DNA of 64,000 nucleotides from Streptosporangium album (GTDB lineage Bacteria > Actinomycetota > Actinomycetes > Streptosporangiales > Streptosporangiaceae): positions 310,001-374,000 of the forward strand of contig NZ_JACHJU010000003.1 of assembly GCF_014203795.1 (NCBI RefSeq), in the 5' to 3' direction. Shown piece after piece: positions 1-8,415 of this stretch. A program made the position numbers and the translations under genes. The notes under the pieces are model-generated. The model saw only the letters and a program-made list of their open reading frames with translations, did not search any database and had not been told where the DNA came from. The first letter of the stretch is position 1; each line of letters opens with the position of its first letter.

Positions 1-152
1 GCCGCCAGGACCAGGAAGCCGGTGACGTAACGGTCGCCGAGCGCCCCGGAGGAGCCCGGCAGCACCGGCACGATCAGCAACGTGATGATCGCGCCCACGG
101 TGGCGAGCAGGAAGAGGCGCGTCTGGATGCGCCCCGCCAGAGTCGGAACCAC
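1..152 (-). CDS. Membrane protein, N-terminal part only (runs off the window start)
   Basis: The reading frame starts at a GTG at 152 and continues past base 1, so about 50 residues are visible. They contain a short polar start (MVPTLAGRIQTRLFLL) followed by a hydrophobic segment around residues 13-34, so this looks like a membrane protein with an N-terminal transmembrane helix. An AAGGAG ribosome site lies at 162-167, nine bases before the start, and it overlaps the stop codon of the upstream flavoprotein-like gene, so the two genes are probably translationally coupled. The family cannot be named from this fragment. Confidence 0.6.
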   Translation of the reverse strand, partial: MVPTLAGRIQTRLFLLATVGAIITLLIVPVLPGSSGALGDRYVTGFLVLA

Positions 153-165
153 GGGAGAACGCTCC

Positions 166-1701
166 TTACACCGGTGAGTTGAAAGCCCATTTGAACCACT
201 GCGAGGTCGACCGCAACGGCCCCATCCTGCGGACGAACCCCCGTCGCGCCAGGTCGTCGGCGATCTCCTGAGCCGCGATCTGCAGCCCCAGGAAGGTGTC
301 GACGCCGGGGAAGTAACCTCCGAGCGTCGCGGAGCCGGAGGCGTAGAGGGCGCCGTCGCCGCTCGCCGTCCCCTTCACCTCGAAGTGGCGCTCCACCTCC
401 AGCCTGCCGACCGGGTTGCGGTACGCCCCGCCGTACCGGAGCAGGTCGTCGTAGATCCGGTGCTCGGCGATGTCGGCCTCCAGGCCGGTGCAGTCGATGA
501 TGTAGTCGGCCACCGGCTCACGGACGGTGCCGTCGCCGCTGCGCACGTAACTGATCAGCCGCCCGTCGGGGGCGCGCTCCACCCGGTCCACGGTGCCCTG
601 CACCGGGTGGTAGTAGCCGCCGCTGCGGCCCGCCCGCATCTGCTCCTGCCAGCGCCGGCGGTAGGGGGTGTTGGTGCCGCCCATCTCCTTGTACTTCGCC
701 GCGCGCTCGGCGCCCTCCAGCTTGCGCATCTGCGCCTTGAGCTGGCCGCCCCACACCGACTTGGGGTAGTTGAAGCCCTGGTAGGCCCATCCGTCGCCGC
801 CCTTCCGGCGCGCCCAGACGTGCGGGCCGTGGGAGCCGGCGACGAAGGTCCGGAAGATGTGCACGATCTGGGTCCGCAGCCCGAGCCTCTCCCGGTCGTC
901 GAACAGGCGCTGCAACACGCGGGAGGCCACGATGCCTCCGCCCCGGATGACCACCGTGCCGGGGCGGGTCTTGAGGAACTCGTAGACCTGCTCGTGCGGC
1001 TCGTAGGCGTTGACCACGTGCTGGTAGTCGGCGTGCTTGGTGCGGAACTCCTGCAGGTCGGGGAGGAACTTCAGCCCCGGGTAGCCGATCGCGATGTGCA
1101 CGAAGCGCGAGCGGAAGACGATCCGCTTGGTCGGCGCCGTGCCCTCCGGCGGGGTGACCACGGTGAAGTAGCCGCCGCCCGCCCGGCGCCGCACCATCCG
1201 GACCTGCCCCTTGACCAGCATGTTCCAGTAGTCGATGCGCCTGGCCTCGCGTTCGAGGCTTTCGAAGACCGTGCCGGCGCGCGGCGTCCAGTAGTCGTTC
1301 AGAATCGGCTCGGTCAGCAGCTGCCACAGGTAGGCCGGGGTCTTGTCCTTCCAGGTCTCCTGCAGGGCGTAGGAGGGGAATCCCCAGATGTTGTCGGGCC
1401 GCGAGGAGGAGTCGGAACGGATCCGCTCGGATCGGGGGATCTGCGAGCACCTGGTCAGGAACTCGTAGGTCTGCCATGGGGTGTCGATATTGGACAGCAC
1501 CCGCATCTGGGAGGTGGGCACACCGTAGATCCGCAGGTAGTCCAGCGTCACGAAGGATCCCATGCCTCCGCCGACGGTCAGGAAGGGAACGTCGTATACG
1601 GGGATTCCGGCAGCGGCGACCAGTCGATCGTCCCATTCGGGCGTGCCGAGTAACTCAGGGGTGAGATCACCGGCCGAGGTCGGCGTGTTGGGGGGTGCCA
1701 A
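166..1701 (-). CDS. FAD/NAD(P)-binding oxidoreductase-like protein
   Basis: A 511-residue protein with a glycine-rich dinucleotide-binding motif near the N terminus (VGGGMGSF, about residues 43-50) and a second one in the middle (VVIRGGGIVASR, about residue 250). The C-terminal part carries a segment typical of flavoprotein oxidoreductases (YIIDCTGLE, then ALYASGSATLGGYFPG). This layout suggests two Rossmann-like folds binding FAD and NAD(P). The substrate is unknown. The TTG start at 1701 is chosen because AAGGGA lies just upstream; the encoded start is MAPPNTPTSAG. The stop codon at 166-168 is embedded in the ribosome site of the next gene, a membrane protein, so both likely form an operon. 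No signal peptide is seen. Confidence 0.6.
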   Translation of the reverse strand: MAPPNTPTSAGDLTPELLGTPEWDDRLVAAAGIPVYDVPFLTVGGGMGSFVTLDYLRIYGVPTSQMRVLSNIDTPWQTYEFLTRCSQIPRSERIRSDSSSRPDNIWGFPSYALQETWKDKTPAYLWQLLTEPILNDYWTPRAGTVFESLEREARRIDYWNMLVKGQVRMVRRRAGGGYFTVVTPPEGTAPTKRIVFRSRFVHIAIGYPGLKFLPDLQEFRTKHADYQHVVNAYEPHEQVYEFLKTRPGTVVIRGGGIVASRVLQRLFDDRERLGLRTQIVHIFRTFVAGSHGPHVWARRKGGDGWAYQGFNYPKSVWGGQLKAQMRKLEGAERAAKYKEMGGTNTPYRRRWQEQMRAGRSGGYYHPVQGTVDRVERAPDGRLISYVRSGDGTVREPVADYIIDCTGLEADIAEHRIYDDLLRYGGAYRNPVGRLEVERHFEVKGTASGDGALYASGSATLGGYFPGVDTFLGLQIAAQEIADDLARRGFVRRMGPLRSTSQWFKWAFNSPV

Positions 1702-1863
1702 TTGTGCGTCCCTTAAGCTCCATGGCCAACCGGTTCAGTTGACCAGAACACTAGCTGTGGCGCGCACCGAAAACGAGTAGGACAAAAGGGGTGATCTTCC
1801 CTCGGGCCGCCCCATCGTCTTGGCACGCATTCACTGAGACGCCCGAAGCCCTCCGGTGGTTCG

Positions 1864-3027
1864 CTACACCCCGCTGAACACCCGGTTCACATCCGACGTC
1901 GCCAGCACCCCGAAGATCTCGCCGCCGCGCTCCACGAGAAGGTATTCCCCGGCCGGTGCCTCGCGCATGGCGTCGATCAGGGACTCCCCCGACAGATCGG
2001 CGGCCAGCACCAGCGACGGCTCGAGGGTGCGGGCCAGCGAACCGGTCGTCACCCAGGGGCGGCGGCTCTCCGGGGTGGCCTCGACCGCGACCTCGTTGAC
2101 GATCCCCGTCGGGTGACCCTCGTGGTCGACCACCACCATCGCCCCCGCCTGGGCCTCCGCGGCCCGGCGCAGGGCCTCGGCCAGCGGCAGGTCTCCGGTC
2201 ACCGCGATGGCCCGCCTGGCCAGGGCGCGGGCGTTCACCTGGGGAATGCGGGCGCGCACCCGGGCGCCGCGCAGCGACTGGGTGGCGCCGAGCCAGATGA
2301 AGGAGGCCAGCAGCACCGGCCAGATGAGCGCGTCCCAGCGTGGCGTCTGCCCGCTCATCAACGCCAGCCCGACGGGCACCGTGACCAGGAGGATGGCCAG
2401 CACGCGGCCTCCCCAGGCCGCCGCGACCGTGCCCGAGGTCGGGTTGCGGGTGATCTTCCAGACGCCGGCGCGCAGCATGCGGCCGCCGTCGAGCGGCAGC
2501 CCCGGCAGGACGTTGAAGACCCCGACGATCAGGTTGGCGAACCAGAGCTGGAAGATCAGGACGCCGACGACGGAGTACGGATCTATGAACTGTGCGGCGG
2601 CGAAACCGGCGGCCGCGAGCCCCAGGGAGAGCAGCGGCCCCACGAAGGCCACCATGAACTCCCGGCCGGGCGTCTCCGGCTCCCGCTCGATCTCCGAGAC
2701 CCCGCCCAGCAGGTAGAGCGTGATGCGGCGGACCGGCAGGCCGTACATCTTGGCCACCACCGAGTGCGCCAGCTCGTGCAGCAGCACCGACACGTAGAGC
2801 AGCACGGCGAAGACGAAGGAGACGAGATACGTCAGCGGGACGCTCAGATCGGGCAGCCAGTCGGCCACCTGCCCCTGGTAGCTGATCGTGATGAACGCCG
2901 CCACGATGAGCCAGGTGGGCGAGACGTACACCGGGATGCCGAACGGCCGTCCCATCCGCAGTCCCGGATTGTCCTGGCGCGGGCTCTCACTGCTCACCGC
3001 TGACTCACCACTCCTCGTCCACTTCAC
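1864..3027 (-). CDS. Site-2 protease family (M50) zinc metalloprotease with CBS domains
   Basis: A 387-residue intramembrane protease. The zinc-binding HELAHS motif lies at about residues 85-90 and the second metal-ligand region is LPLDGGRMLRAG near residue 177. Several hydrophobic segments frame these motifs, as in M50 proteases that cut transmembrane substrates such as anti-sigma factors. The last roughly 130 residues form a tandem CBS region (AMVVVDHEGHPTGIVNEVA and later YLLVERGGEIFGVLATSDV), which usually binds adenine nucleotides and gates activity. The start at 3027 is uncertain; a GTG at 2997 or the ATG beginning MGRPFGIPVYV would also retain the whole fold. The substrate cannot be inferred from neighbours. 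Confidence 0.9.
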   Translation of the reverse strand: MKWTRSGESAVSSESPRQDNPGLRMGRPFGIPVYVSPTWLIVAAFITISYQGQVADWLPDLSVPLTYLVSFVFAVLLYVSVLLHELAHSVVAKMYGLPVRRITLYLLGGVSEIEREPETPGREFMVAFVGPLLSLGLAAAGFAAAQFIDPYSVVGVLIFQLWFANLIVGVFNVLPGLPLDGGRMLRAGVWKITRNPTSGTVAAAWGGRVLAILLVTVPVGLALMSGQTPRWDALIWPVLLASFIWLGATQSLRGARVRARIPQVNARALARRAIAVTGDLPLAEALRRAAEAQAGAMVVVDHEGHPTGIVNEVAVEATPESRRPWVTTGSLARTLEPSLVLAADLSGESLIDAMREAPAGEYLLVERGGEIFGVLATSDVNRVFSGV

Positions 3028-3123
3028 CTTCAGGCCTTGATGCTACGCGCCATCGCGCCACCCGCAGACGTCTCGGACCCACCTCGGGCACAAACTGTCG
3101 TCACTGTGACCTACAGTGCGGAC

Positions 3124-3993
3124 ATGTCACTGACCGAGCCCACGATCATCGGAGCGCTGTCGCCGTCCCGCGCCGGTGACTTCATGACGTGCCCGCTGCT
3201 CTATCGGTTCCGGGTGATCGACCGGCTGCCCGAGCCGCCGTCGCCCGCCGCGGTGCGCGGCACGATGGTCCACTCGGTGCTGGAACGCCTCTACGACCTC
3301 CCCGCTCCCGCGCGGACCGTCGCCGCCGCCCTGGATCTGCTGGAGCCGGAGTGGCGCAGGCTGCTGGCCGAGGATCCCGCCTACGGCGGCATGTTCGCCG
3401 ACGATCGGGAGCAGGCCCAGTGGCTGGACCAGGCCCGCTCCATGCTGGAGCGCTACTTCACCCTTGAGGACCCCACCTGCCTGGAGCCCGCCGACCGGGA
3501 GCTGTATGTGGAGGCGGTGCTCGACAGCGGCCTGATGCTGCGCGGTTACATCGACCGGCTGGACGTCGCGCCCACCGGCGAGGTCCGCGTGGTCGACTAC
3601 AAGACCGGCAGCGCGCCGGGGCCGGCCTTCGAGGCCAAGGCACTGTTTCAGATGAAGTTCTACGCGCTGACACTGTGGCGGCTGCACGGCTCGGTGCCCC
3701 GCCTGCTCCAGCTGATGTATCTGGGGGGCGGCGGCGAGGTGCTGCGCTATGCCCCCGACGAGGCGGACCTGCGCGCCACCGAGCGCAAGGTCCAGGCGCT
3801 GTGGACGGCCATCGCGCGGGCCATGGAGACCGGTGAGTGGCCTCCCAGACCCAGCCGCCTGTGCGACTGGTGCTCCTACAAGGAGCTGTGCCCGCAGTTC
3901 GGCGGCACTCCCCCGCCGCTGCCCGAGCGGCAACCGGGCGACACCGTGCGCAGCACCCGCCGGACCTCCAGGGCGGCCACCGACGAGCTCTGA
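3124..3993 (+). CDS. RecB-family PD-(D/E)XK nuclease (PDDEXK_1)
   Basis: A 289-residue protein resembling the stand-alone C-terminal nuclease domain of RecB/AddB. It begins with LSPSRAGDFMTCPLLYRFRV, the usual SxS-x-x-x-x-x-CP-x-x-Y-R-F opening. The active-site block is VRVVDYKTGSAPG (D and K), followed by QMKFYALTLWRL, and there is a C-terminal cysteine pair region (CDWCSYKELCPQFG) that normally coordinates an iron-sulfur cluster together with the early cysteine. It probably acts in DNA repair. The ATG at 3124 is preferred over upstream in-frame starts because a TACAGT -10 box at 3112-3117 ends six bases before it, so the transcript would be leaderless. Confidence 0.88.
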   Translation: MSLTEPTIIGALSPSRAGDFMTCPLLYRFRVIDRLPEPPSPAAVRGTMVHSVLERLYDLPAPARTVAAALDLLEPEWRRLLAEDPAYGGMFADDREQAQWLDQARSMLERYFTLEDPTCLEPADRELYVEAVLDSGLMLRGYIDRLDVAPTGEVRVVDYKTGSAPGPAFEAKALFQMKFYALTLWRLHGSVPRLLQLMYLGGGGEVLRYAPDEADLRATERKVQALWTAIARAMETGEWPPRPSRLCDWCSYKELCPQFGGTPPPLPERQPGDTVRSTRRTSRAATDEL

Positions 3994-4027
3994 ACGGCAC
4001 GGGAGCTCGCGGGTCATCCGCGGGGAT

Positions 4028-4045
4028 GAGGGGGATATCCCCCTC
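4028..4045. promoter_or_regulatory. Perfect 18-bp palindrome, candidate operator of the two-component system
   Basis: The sequence GAGGGGGATATCCCCCTC is identical to its own reverse complement. It sits about 40 bp upstream of the histidine kinase start and 30 bp upstream of the putative -10 box (TAAATT, 4075-4080). G-run/AT/C-run palindromes of this shape occur as autoregulatory sites upstream of actinobacterial NarL-type two-component operons, so binding by the response regulator encoded at 5280-5963 is a reasonable inference, not shown. Confidence 0.5.
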
Positions 4046-4086
4046 CAGCAGGGTGGCTGCCGGAGCCGGACGCCTAAATTGATTGT

Positions 4087-5283
4087 GTGCGCAACACCCC
4101 CGGCAGCCTGCGGGCCTGGCTCCACGGACATCCCCTGATCCCCGACGTCGCCCTGGCGGTGGCGGTGGCCGCCGCGGCGGTGTCCTGGGCCCACGCCGGC
4201 CTCTTCCCCGGCGCTGCGGGCGACCTGATGGAGCCCGACGCGCTGGGCCTCGCCCTGGTCGTGGCCGGCTGCCTGTCGCCGGCGCTGCGCCGCCACATGC
4301 CCTTCACGATGCTCTTCCTGGTCAGCCTCATCGAGGTGACGCTGGCGTCGCTGAACCAGAGCGGCTCCCTGCTCTGGGTCGCCGCCCTGACGCTGGTCTA
4401 CACGGTCGCCGCCCAGCGCGGCCTGGCGCTCAGCCTGTGCGCGCTGCTGGTGAGCCTGACCTGTCGTGCCCTGCTGGCGGTGGCGTCCGACGGGCTCGGC
4501 GACCGGACGGGCCAGCTGTTCATCGCCGTCCTGACCACGACCCTGTGGATCGCCGGCCGGAGCATCCGGCTGCGCCGCGCCTACCTCGCCGAGCTGCGCG
4601 ACCGGGCCGAGCGGACGGAGCGGGCCCGGGAGTCCGACACCCGGGCGGCGAGAGCCGAGGAGCGCTCCCGCATCGCCCGGGAGCTGCACGACGTGGTCGC
4701 CCATCACGTGAGCGTGATGACCGTCCAGGCCTCGGCGGCACGCCGGGTGCTGGCCACCAACCCCGACGGCGCCCGGGAGGCGCTCTCGGCGATCGAGGAG
4801 ATGGGCCGGACCGCGATGGCCGAGATGCGCAACATCGTGGGCGTGCTCAGGACCGACACGGCGCCGGCCGAGCGCAACCCTCAGCCGGGAGTGCAGGAGA
4901 TCCCCGCGCTGGTCGACCAGATGCGGGAGGCGGGTCTGCGGACGCAGCTGTGGATGGACGGCGCGGAAGGCCCGCTGCCGCCCGGCGTCGACCTGGCCGC
5001 CTACCGGCTGGTTCAGGAGGCCCTGACCAACAGCCTGCGGCACGCGGGTCCGCAGGCCAGCGCCTGGGTCACCGTACGGCAGGGGCCGGGCGAGCTGGCC
5101 GTTCAGGTCGAGGACGACGGCCACGGCCCCGAGATCCCCCGCCCCGCCGGCGACCGGACCGGGCACGGGCTGGTCGGCATCCGCGAACGTGTCGCCCTCT
5201 ATGGTGGAGTTCTGAGAATCGGCCCGCGTCCGGAGGGTGGATTCGAGGTCAATGCCCGGTTTCCCCTCAAGGACGTGCCATGA
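4087..5283 (+). CDS. Sensor histidine kinase, NarL/DesK type (HisKA_3)
   Basis: A 398-residue kinase. Residues 15-160 hold five or so hydrophobic segments, a membrane sensor module with no large extracellular domain. A short coiled linker rich in Glu and Arg leads to the HisKA_3 dimerisation domain, with the phospho-accepting His at about residue 201 in ELHDVVAHHVS. The ATPase domain shows the N box (EALTNSLRHAG) and G box (GHGLVGIRERV). The GTG at 4087 lies six bases after a TAAATT -10 box, fitting a leaderless transcript. The stop codon overlaps the next start (ATGA), so kinase and regulator are coupled. The signal sensed is unknown. Confidence 0.93.
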   Translation: MRNTPGSLRAWLHGHPLIPDVALAVAVAAAAVSWAHAGLFPGAAGDLMEPDALGLALVVAGCLSPALRRHMPFTMLFLVSLIEVTLASLNQSGSLLWVAALTLVYTVAAQRGLALSLCALLVSLTCRALLAVASDGLGDRTGQLFIAVLTTTLWIAGRSIRLRRAYLAELRDRAERTERARESDTRAARAEERSRIARELHDVVAHHVSVMTVQASAARRVLATNPDGAREALSAIEEMGRTAMAEMRNIVGVLRTDTAPAERNPQPGVQEIPALVDQMREAGLRTQLWMDGAEGPLPPGVDLAAYRLVQEALTNSLRHAGPQASAWVTVRQGPGELAVQVEDDGHGPEIPRPAGDRTGHGLVGIRERVALYGGVLRIGPRPEGGFEVNARFPLKDVP

Positions 5284-5963
5284 CGATCAGAGTGCTACTG
5301 GTGGACGACCAGCCACTGCTGCGCACCGGTTTCCGCCTCATCCTGGAGGCCGAACCCGACATCACCGTGGTCGGCCAGGCCGGAGACGGCAAGGCCGCTC
5401 AGGAACAGTCGCGTGCGCTGATGCCCGACGTGGTGCTGATGGACGTCCGGATGCCGGGCGTGGACGGCATAGAGGCGACCCGCCGGATCGTGCGTGAGGC
5501 GTCCGGTGGGGCCCATGTGCCCAAAGTGCTGGTGCTGACGACCTTCGACCTGGACGAATACATCGTGGAGGCGCTGCGCGCCGGGGCCAGCGGCTTCCTG
5601 CTCAAGGACGTCCCACCGGACGAGCTGGTGCAGGCCATCCGGGTAATCGCGGCGGGGGACGCCATCGTCGCCCCGAGCGTCACCCGGCGGCTGCTGGACA
5701 GGTTCGGAGCGCACCTGCCCTCGGCCCATCAGCAGTCCGCCCCGGCCCGGCTGGACCGGCTCACCGAACGCGAGCTGGAGGTGCTGCGGCTGATCGCCCG
5801 CGGCATGTCGAACGCGGAGATCGCCGCAGAGTTGGTGGTGAGCGAGACGACGGTCAAGACCCACGTCGGCAACGTGCTCACCAAGCTCGGCCTGCGCGAC
5901 CGCGTCCAGGCCGTGGTCCTGGCCTACGAGACCGGCCTGATCACCCCGGGCGCCATCTCCTAG
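5280..5963 (+). CDS. Response regulator, NarL/LuxR family
   Basis: A 227-residue regulator. The receiver domain (residues 3-118) has the acidic pair DD at 9-10, the phospho-acceptor Asp at about 55 in LMDVRMPG, the switch Thr in VLTTFD and the conserved Lys in LLKDVPP. A linker leads to a LuxR-type helix-turn-helix (about 155-215) with LTERELEVLRLIARGMSNAE and VSETTVKTHVGNVL. The ATG at 5280 overlaps the stop of the kinase by four bases. It likely acts on its own operon through the palindrome at 4028-4045 and possibly on other targets; none of the adjacent genes is an obvious efflux pump, the common target for this family. Confidence 0.94.
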   Translation: MTIRVLLVDDQPLLRTGFRLILEAEPDITVVGQAGDGKAAQEQSRALMPDVVLMDVRMPGVDGIEATRRIVREASGGAHVPKVLVLTTFDLDEYIVEALRAGASGFLLKDVPPDELVQAIRVIAAGDAIVAPSVTRRLLDRFGAHLPSAHQQSAPARLDRLTERELEVLRLIARGMSNAEIAAELVVSETTVKTHVGNVLTKLGLRDRVQAVVLAYETGLITPGAIS

Positions 5964-6092
5964 CGATCCTTGGCCGCCGGCCTCCGGCGCTCCAACGGTG
6001 ACCGGGCGTTCGGATGAAGCCGTCACGCGGCACGCTGGAATGCGCCGACCGCCCGCGGCGCGGCGGTGCTCGCAGGAAAGGCAGGGAACGGG

Positions 6093-6947
6093 TCAGAGCC
6101 CGGCGAGGATGCGGGCGAGCACCGGCCGGGTGTCGGCGCGCCGCCAGGCGACGGCGGTGGTGCAGCGGCGGTCGCCGTCGAGCAGGACGAACACCACCCC
6201 GGCGCGGGCGTAGTGCTCGTCGGTGCCCTGCGAGAGCAGGGCGATGCCCCGGCCGGCCGCGACCAGCTCCAGGGTCTCCTCGATCGCCCCGGAGCCGACC
6301 TCGCCCGCCACGTCGGTCACGCCGATGGAGCCCGGGTGGCGGAAAGCCCGCCAGAGCGGATCGGGGCTGCGGGGCACCACCCAGACACGGCCGGCCAGGT
6401 CGTCGGGGCACGCCACGGCCAATCCCGCGAGCGGATCGCCGACCGGCACGGCGACAGCCCTCCGGTCGCTGCCCAGGACGAGCACGTCCAGCGCGTCACC
6501 GGTGGTCAGGGGCGGCCACACCACGGCCAGGTCACTGGTCCCGGCCAGCAGGCCGCAGGCCGGATCGTCGAAGTCGAAGCGGCGCAGCCGTACCTCCCTG
6601 CCGGAGGCTCGGCGCACTCCTTCGAGCAGCAGGGAGGTGCGCGCGCCCGCCGCCTCGCCCATGAAACCGACCGTCAGCTCGGAGGTCTCCCCGGCCAGCA
6701 GCGCCTCAAGCTCGTCGGCGGCGGCCGTCACCGTCACCGCGTGGGTCAGCACCCGGCCGCCCAGCTCGGTCAGGCGCACGCCGTCGCGGTCGCGGATCAG
6801 CAACGGCTGTCCGGCGGTGGCCTCCAGGCGTTTCACGGCGACGCTCACGGTCGGCTGACTGATCCCGAGCGAGGCGGCCGCGCCCCGGAACGATCCGGCG
6901 CGCGCGACGGCCACGAACGCCCGGACCCCGGGCAACGTAACGTCCAC
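6093..6947 (-). CDS. LysR-family transcriptional regulator
   Basis: A 284-residue regulator with an N-terminal winged helix (VRAFVAVARAGSFRGAAASL then ISQPTVSVAVKRLE) and a substrate-binding domain of the LysR type in residues 88-284. The GTG at 6947 starts MDVTLPGV. It is transcribed away from the azlC/azlD remnants at 7239-7593, the usual position of a LysR activator next to branched-chain amino acid exporter genes, so it probably once controlled them; that pairing is an inference. The inverted repeats at 6956-6981 immediately upstream are its likely binding site. Confidence 0.9.
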   Translation of the reverse strand: MDVTLPGVRAFVAVARAGSFRGAAASLGISQPTVSVAVKRLEATAGQPLLIRDRDGVRLTELGGRVLTHAVTVTAAADELEALLAGETSELTVGFMGEAAGARTSLLLEGVRRASGREVRLRRFDFDDPACGLLAGTSDLAVVWPPLTTGDALDVLVLGSDRRAVAVPVGDPLAGLAVACPDDLAGRVWVVPRSPDPLWRAFRHPGSIGVTDVAGEVGSGAIEETLELVAAGRGIALLSQGTDEHYARAGVVFVLLDGDRRCTTAVAWRRADTRPVLARILAGL

Positions 6948-6955
6948 CCGTTGAT

Positions 6956-6981
6956 GATAGCCATCGGCTATCGAGATAGCC
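6956..6981. promoter_or_regulatory. Inverted repeats between lysR and the azlCD remnant, candidate LysR operator
   Basis: GATAGCC and GGCTATC form a perfect 7-bp inverted repeat separated by three bases (6956-6972), and GATAGCC occurs again at 6975-6981, giving a second inverted pair. ATAGC-N5-GCTAT fits the T-N11-A dyad used by LysR proteins. The site is nine bases upstream of the regulator's GTG, where it would support negative autoregulation and control of the divergent promoter. Confidence 0.5.
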
Positions 6982-7027
6982 GCAAACTATTGCGCTGTCC
7001 CGGAGCCGCCGGCGGAGGATGGCACCC

Positions 7028-7230
7028 TTGACATCCTCCCCTCCCCGAAGGGAGGGGATTCCCACGGTCACCCGTGAGACTTCCTGCTTCACCGCCGGTC
7101 GCCCGCCCAGAAGGATCTCCGTTGAGGTCTTACACCAGCTCCACAGGCGTTTCACCTCTCCGCCAGCCCAGCGGCGAGGGTAGTGCCGATCACGCAAACA
7201 GCGGCTTGGTTATCGCCGCCGCCGAACACG
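7028..7230 (-). mobile_element. Orphan right end of an IS605/IS1341-type element (TnpB 3' end and terminal hairpin)
   Basis: On the minus strand the region ends with GGGGAGGATGTCAA (7028-7041), the typical right boundary of TnpB-carrying IS605/IS1341 elements in actinobacteria, preceded by a 9-bp G-rich hairpin (TCCCCTCCC-TTCG-GGGAGGGGA, 7037-7058). Upstream on the same strand, one frame reads as a TnpB-like C-terminal tail (WSWCKTSTE, later AVKQEV). No transposase catalytic domain remains and no left end is visible, so only the terminal part survives, the part that in active elements templates the guide RNA scaffold. It abuts the truncated azlC fragment. The assignment rests on recalled motifs, not on a search. 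Confidence 0.55.
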
Positions 7231-7238
7231 TTACCGAA

Positions 7239-7406
7239 TCGCACGCCGCCGCGCTGCTGGTCCCCCTGCTCCGCACCCGTCGCGACGTGGCCGTCGCAGC
7301 CGGGGCGGCCGTCCTGGCGCTGGTCTCATCATGGTTGGTGCCACCGGGTCTGCCGGTCCTCCTCGCCGCCCTGGCCGCGGTCCCGGCCGCGCTGAGGTCG
7401 TCGTGA
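7239..7406 (+). pseudogene. azlC: azlC remnant, C-terminal about 55 residues of a branched-chain amino acid exporter subunit
   Basis: The frame ending at the TGA at 7404-7406 reads AAALLVPLLRTRRDVAVAAG and then a hydrophobic stretch ending in LAALAAVPAALRSS, matching the last helices of the AzlC family (normally about 230 residues). The upstream three quarters of the gene are missing and replaced by the TnpB-type end at 7028-7230. The stop overlaps a following GTG (GTGA), the usual azlC-azlD junction. Divergent LysR upstream supports the identification. The gene cannot encode a functional permease. Confidence 0.5.
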
Positions 7407-7593
7407 ACACCGCGCTGTCCGAGCCTGCCCGCGCGGACGCCGCGCCGCCCGCGGCGGCCGCGGCGGCCGCCCGGCACTCCACCTGGCCGTCGCCGCCCTC
7501 GTGGCGGGAGTAGCCGCCCGACGCCTCGGGTTCCTGCCCGCCATGCTCCTCGGCACCGCCGCCGGAGCCCTTGTCACCATTGGAGACCTTTAA
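7403..7593 (+). pseudogene. azlD: azlD remnant, frameshifted and internally deleted
   Basis: A GTG at 7403 overlapping the azlC stop begins MNTAL, as AzlD proteins often do, but the frame then runs into low-complexity Ala/Pro codons and stops at a TAG (7511-7513). A different frame resumes with LHLAVAALVAGVAARRLG and ends LLGTAAGALVTIGDL at the TAA at 7591-7593, resembling the C-terminal helices of AzlD (normally about 105 residues). The middle of the protein is missing. The TAA directly abuts the GTG of the acetyltransferase gene, so that gene was or is the third gene of this operon. Confidence 0.45.
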
Positions 7594-8415
7594 GTGATCA
7601 TTCGTGAGTTGACCACCGACGACCTCGGCGCCTGCCTGCGGCTCGCGGAGGACCGCCAGTGGGGACGTGAGGAGCGCAAGTGGCTGTTCCTGCTCCAGGG
7701 AGGGGAGGGCTACGGGATCCTGGGCCCCGAGGGGGAACTGGTGGCAAGCGCCGTCCTGACCCGGTACGGCACCCGTACCGCCGCGATCAGCATGGTGCTG
7801 GTGGCCTCCCGGCACGGGCGTCAGGGATTGGGCGGCCGTCTGATCCGCCATGTGCTGGACCAGACCCGCGGCGCGACCGTCTTCCTGAACGCGACCGGGG
7901 CGGGCCGCCCTCTCTATGAGAGGCTCGGCTTCCGCGTGACGAGCCCGGTCGCCATGCATCTGGGGACCTTCACCGGCGAGGCGGCCGGCGCGTCCCGCGT
8001 CGCCGTACCGGAAGATCTGAAGGCGATCACCGACCTCGACGCGGAGGTCGTCGGGGCCGACCGGTCCGCTCTCCTGGCAAGGCTGTCCGGCTTCGCCGAG
8101 CAGATCCGGGTGATCGAGGACGGGCGACGGGTCACGGGGTACGCCGGAATGTGGCGCAACGTGACCAACACGGTTGTCGGGCCGGTGATCGCCGCAGACC
8201 CGCAGGACGCCCGGAGACTGATCGCCGACCTCGCCTCCCAGGTCGGCGGCCCGGTCCGGATCGAGGTCGAGGAGTGCCGCCGGGAGCTGGCGGAGTGGCT
8301 GACCGGACACGGCATGGTCGCGGGGATGCGGACCTCCGACATGGTGGCCGGCGGCCGGGTGCTGCCCGGCGACCGGACCCGGTACTTCGCCCCGGTCATG
8401 TCGGCCCTGGGGTGA
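7594..8415 (+). CDS. GNAT-family N-acetyltransferase with two GNAT-like halves
   Basis: A 273-residue protein. Residues 1-135 form a typical GNAT fold with the acetyl-CoA-binding motif A ([18 protein letters not shown]) and motif B ([11 protein letters not shown]). The C-terminal half (about 140-273) resembles the second GNAT-like domain of YitH-type acetyltransferases. The GTG at 7594 follows the TAA of the azlD remnant without a gap and is preceded by GGAG at 7582-7585, so it belonged to the azlCD operon. Substrate unknown. The 3' end overlaps the convergent ABC gene by 20 bp. Confidence 0.85.
   Translation: MIIRELTTDDLGACLRLAEDRQWGREERKWLFLLQGGEGYGILGPEGELVASAVLTRYGTRTAAISMVLVASRHGRQGLGGRLIRHVLDQTRGATVFLNATGAGRPLYERLGFRVTSPVAMHLGTFTGEAAGASRVAVPEDLKAITDLDAEVVGADRSALLARLSGFAEQIRVIEDGRRVTGYAGMWRNVTNTVVGPVIAADPQDARRLIADLASQVGGPVRIEVEECRRELAEWLTGHGMVAGMRTSDMVAGGRVLPGDRTRYFAPVMSALG

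Noticed and set aside
3127-5166. A 679-codon minus-strand open frame
   Set aside because: It is antisense to the nuclease and histidine kinase genes and is His/Gln/Arg/Gly-rich with no motif.
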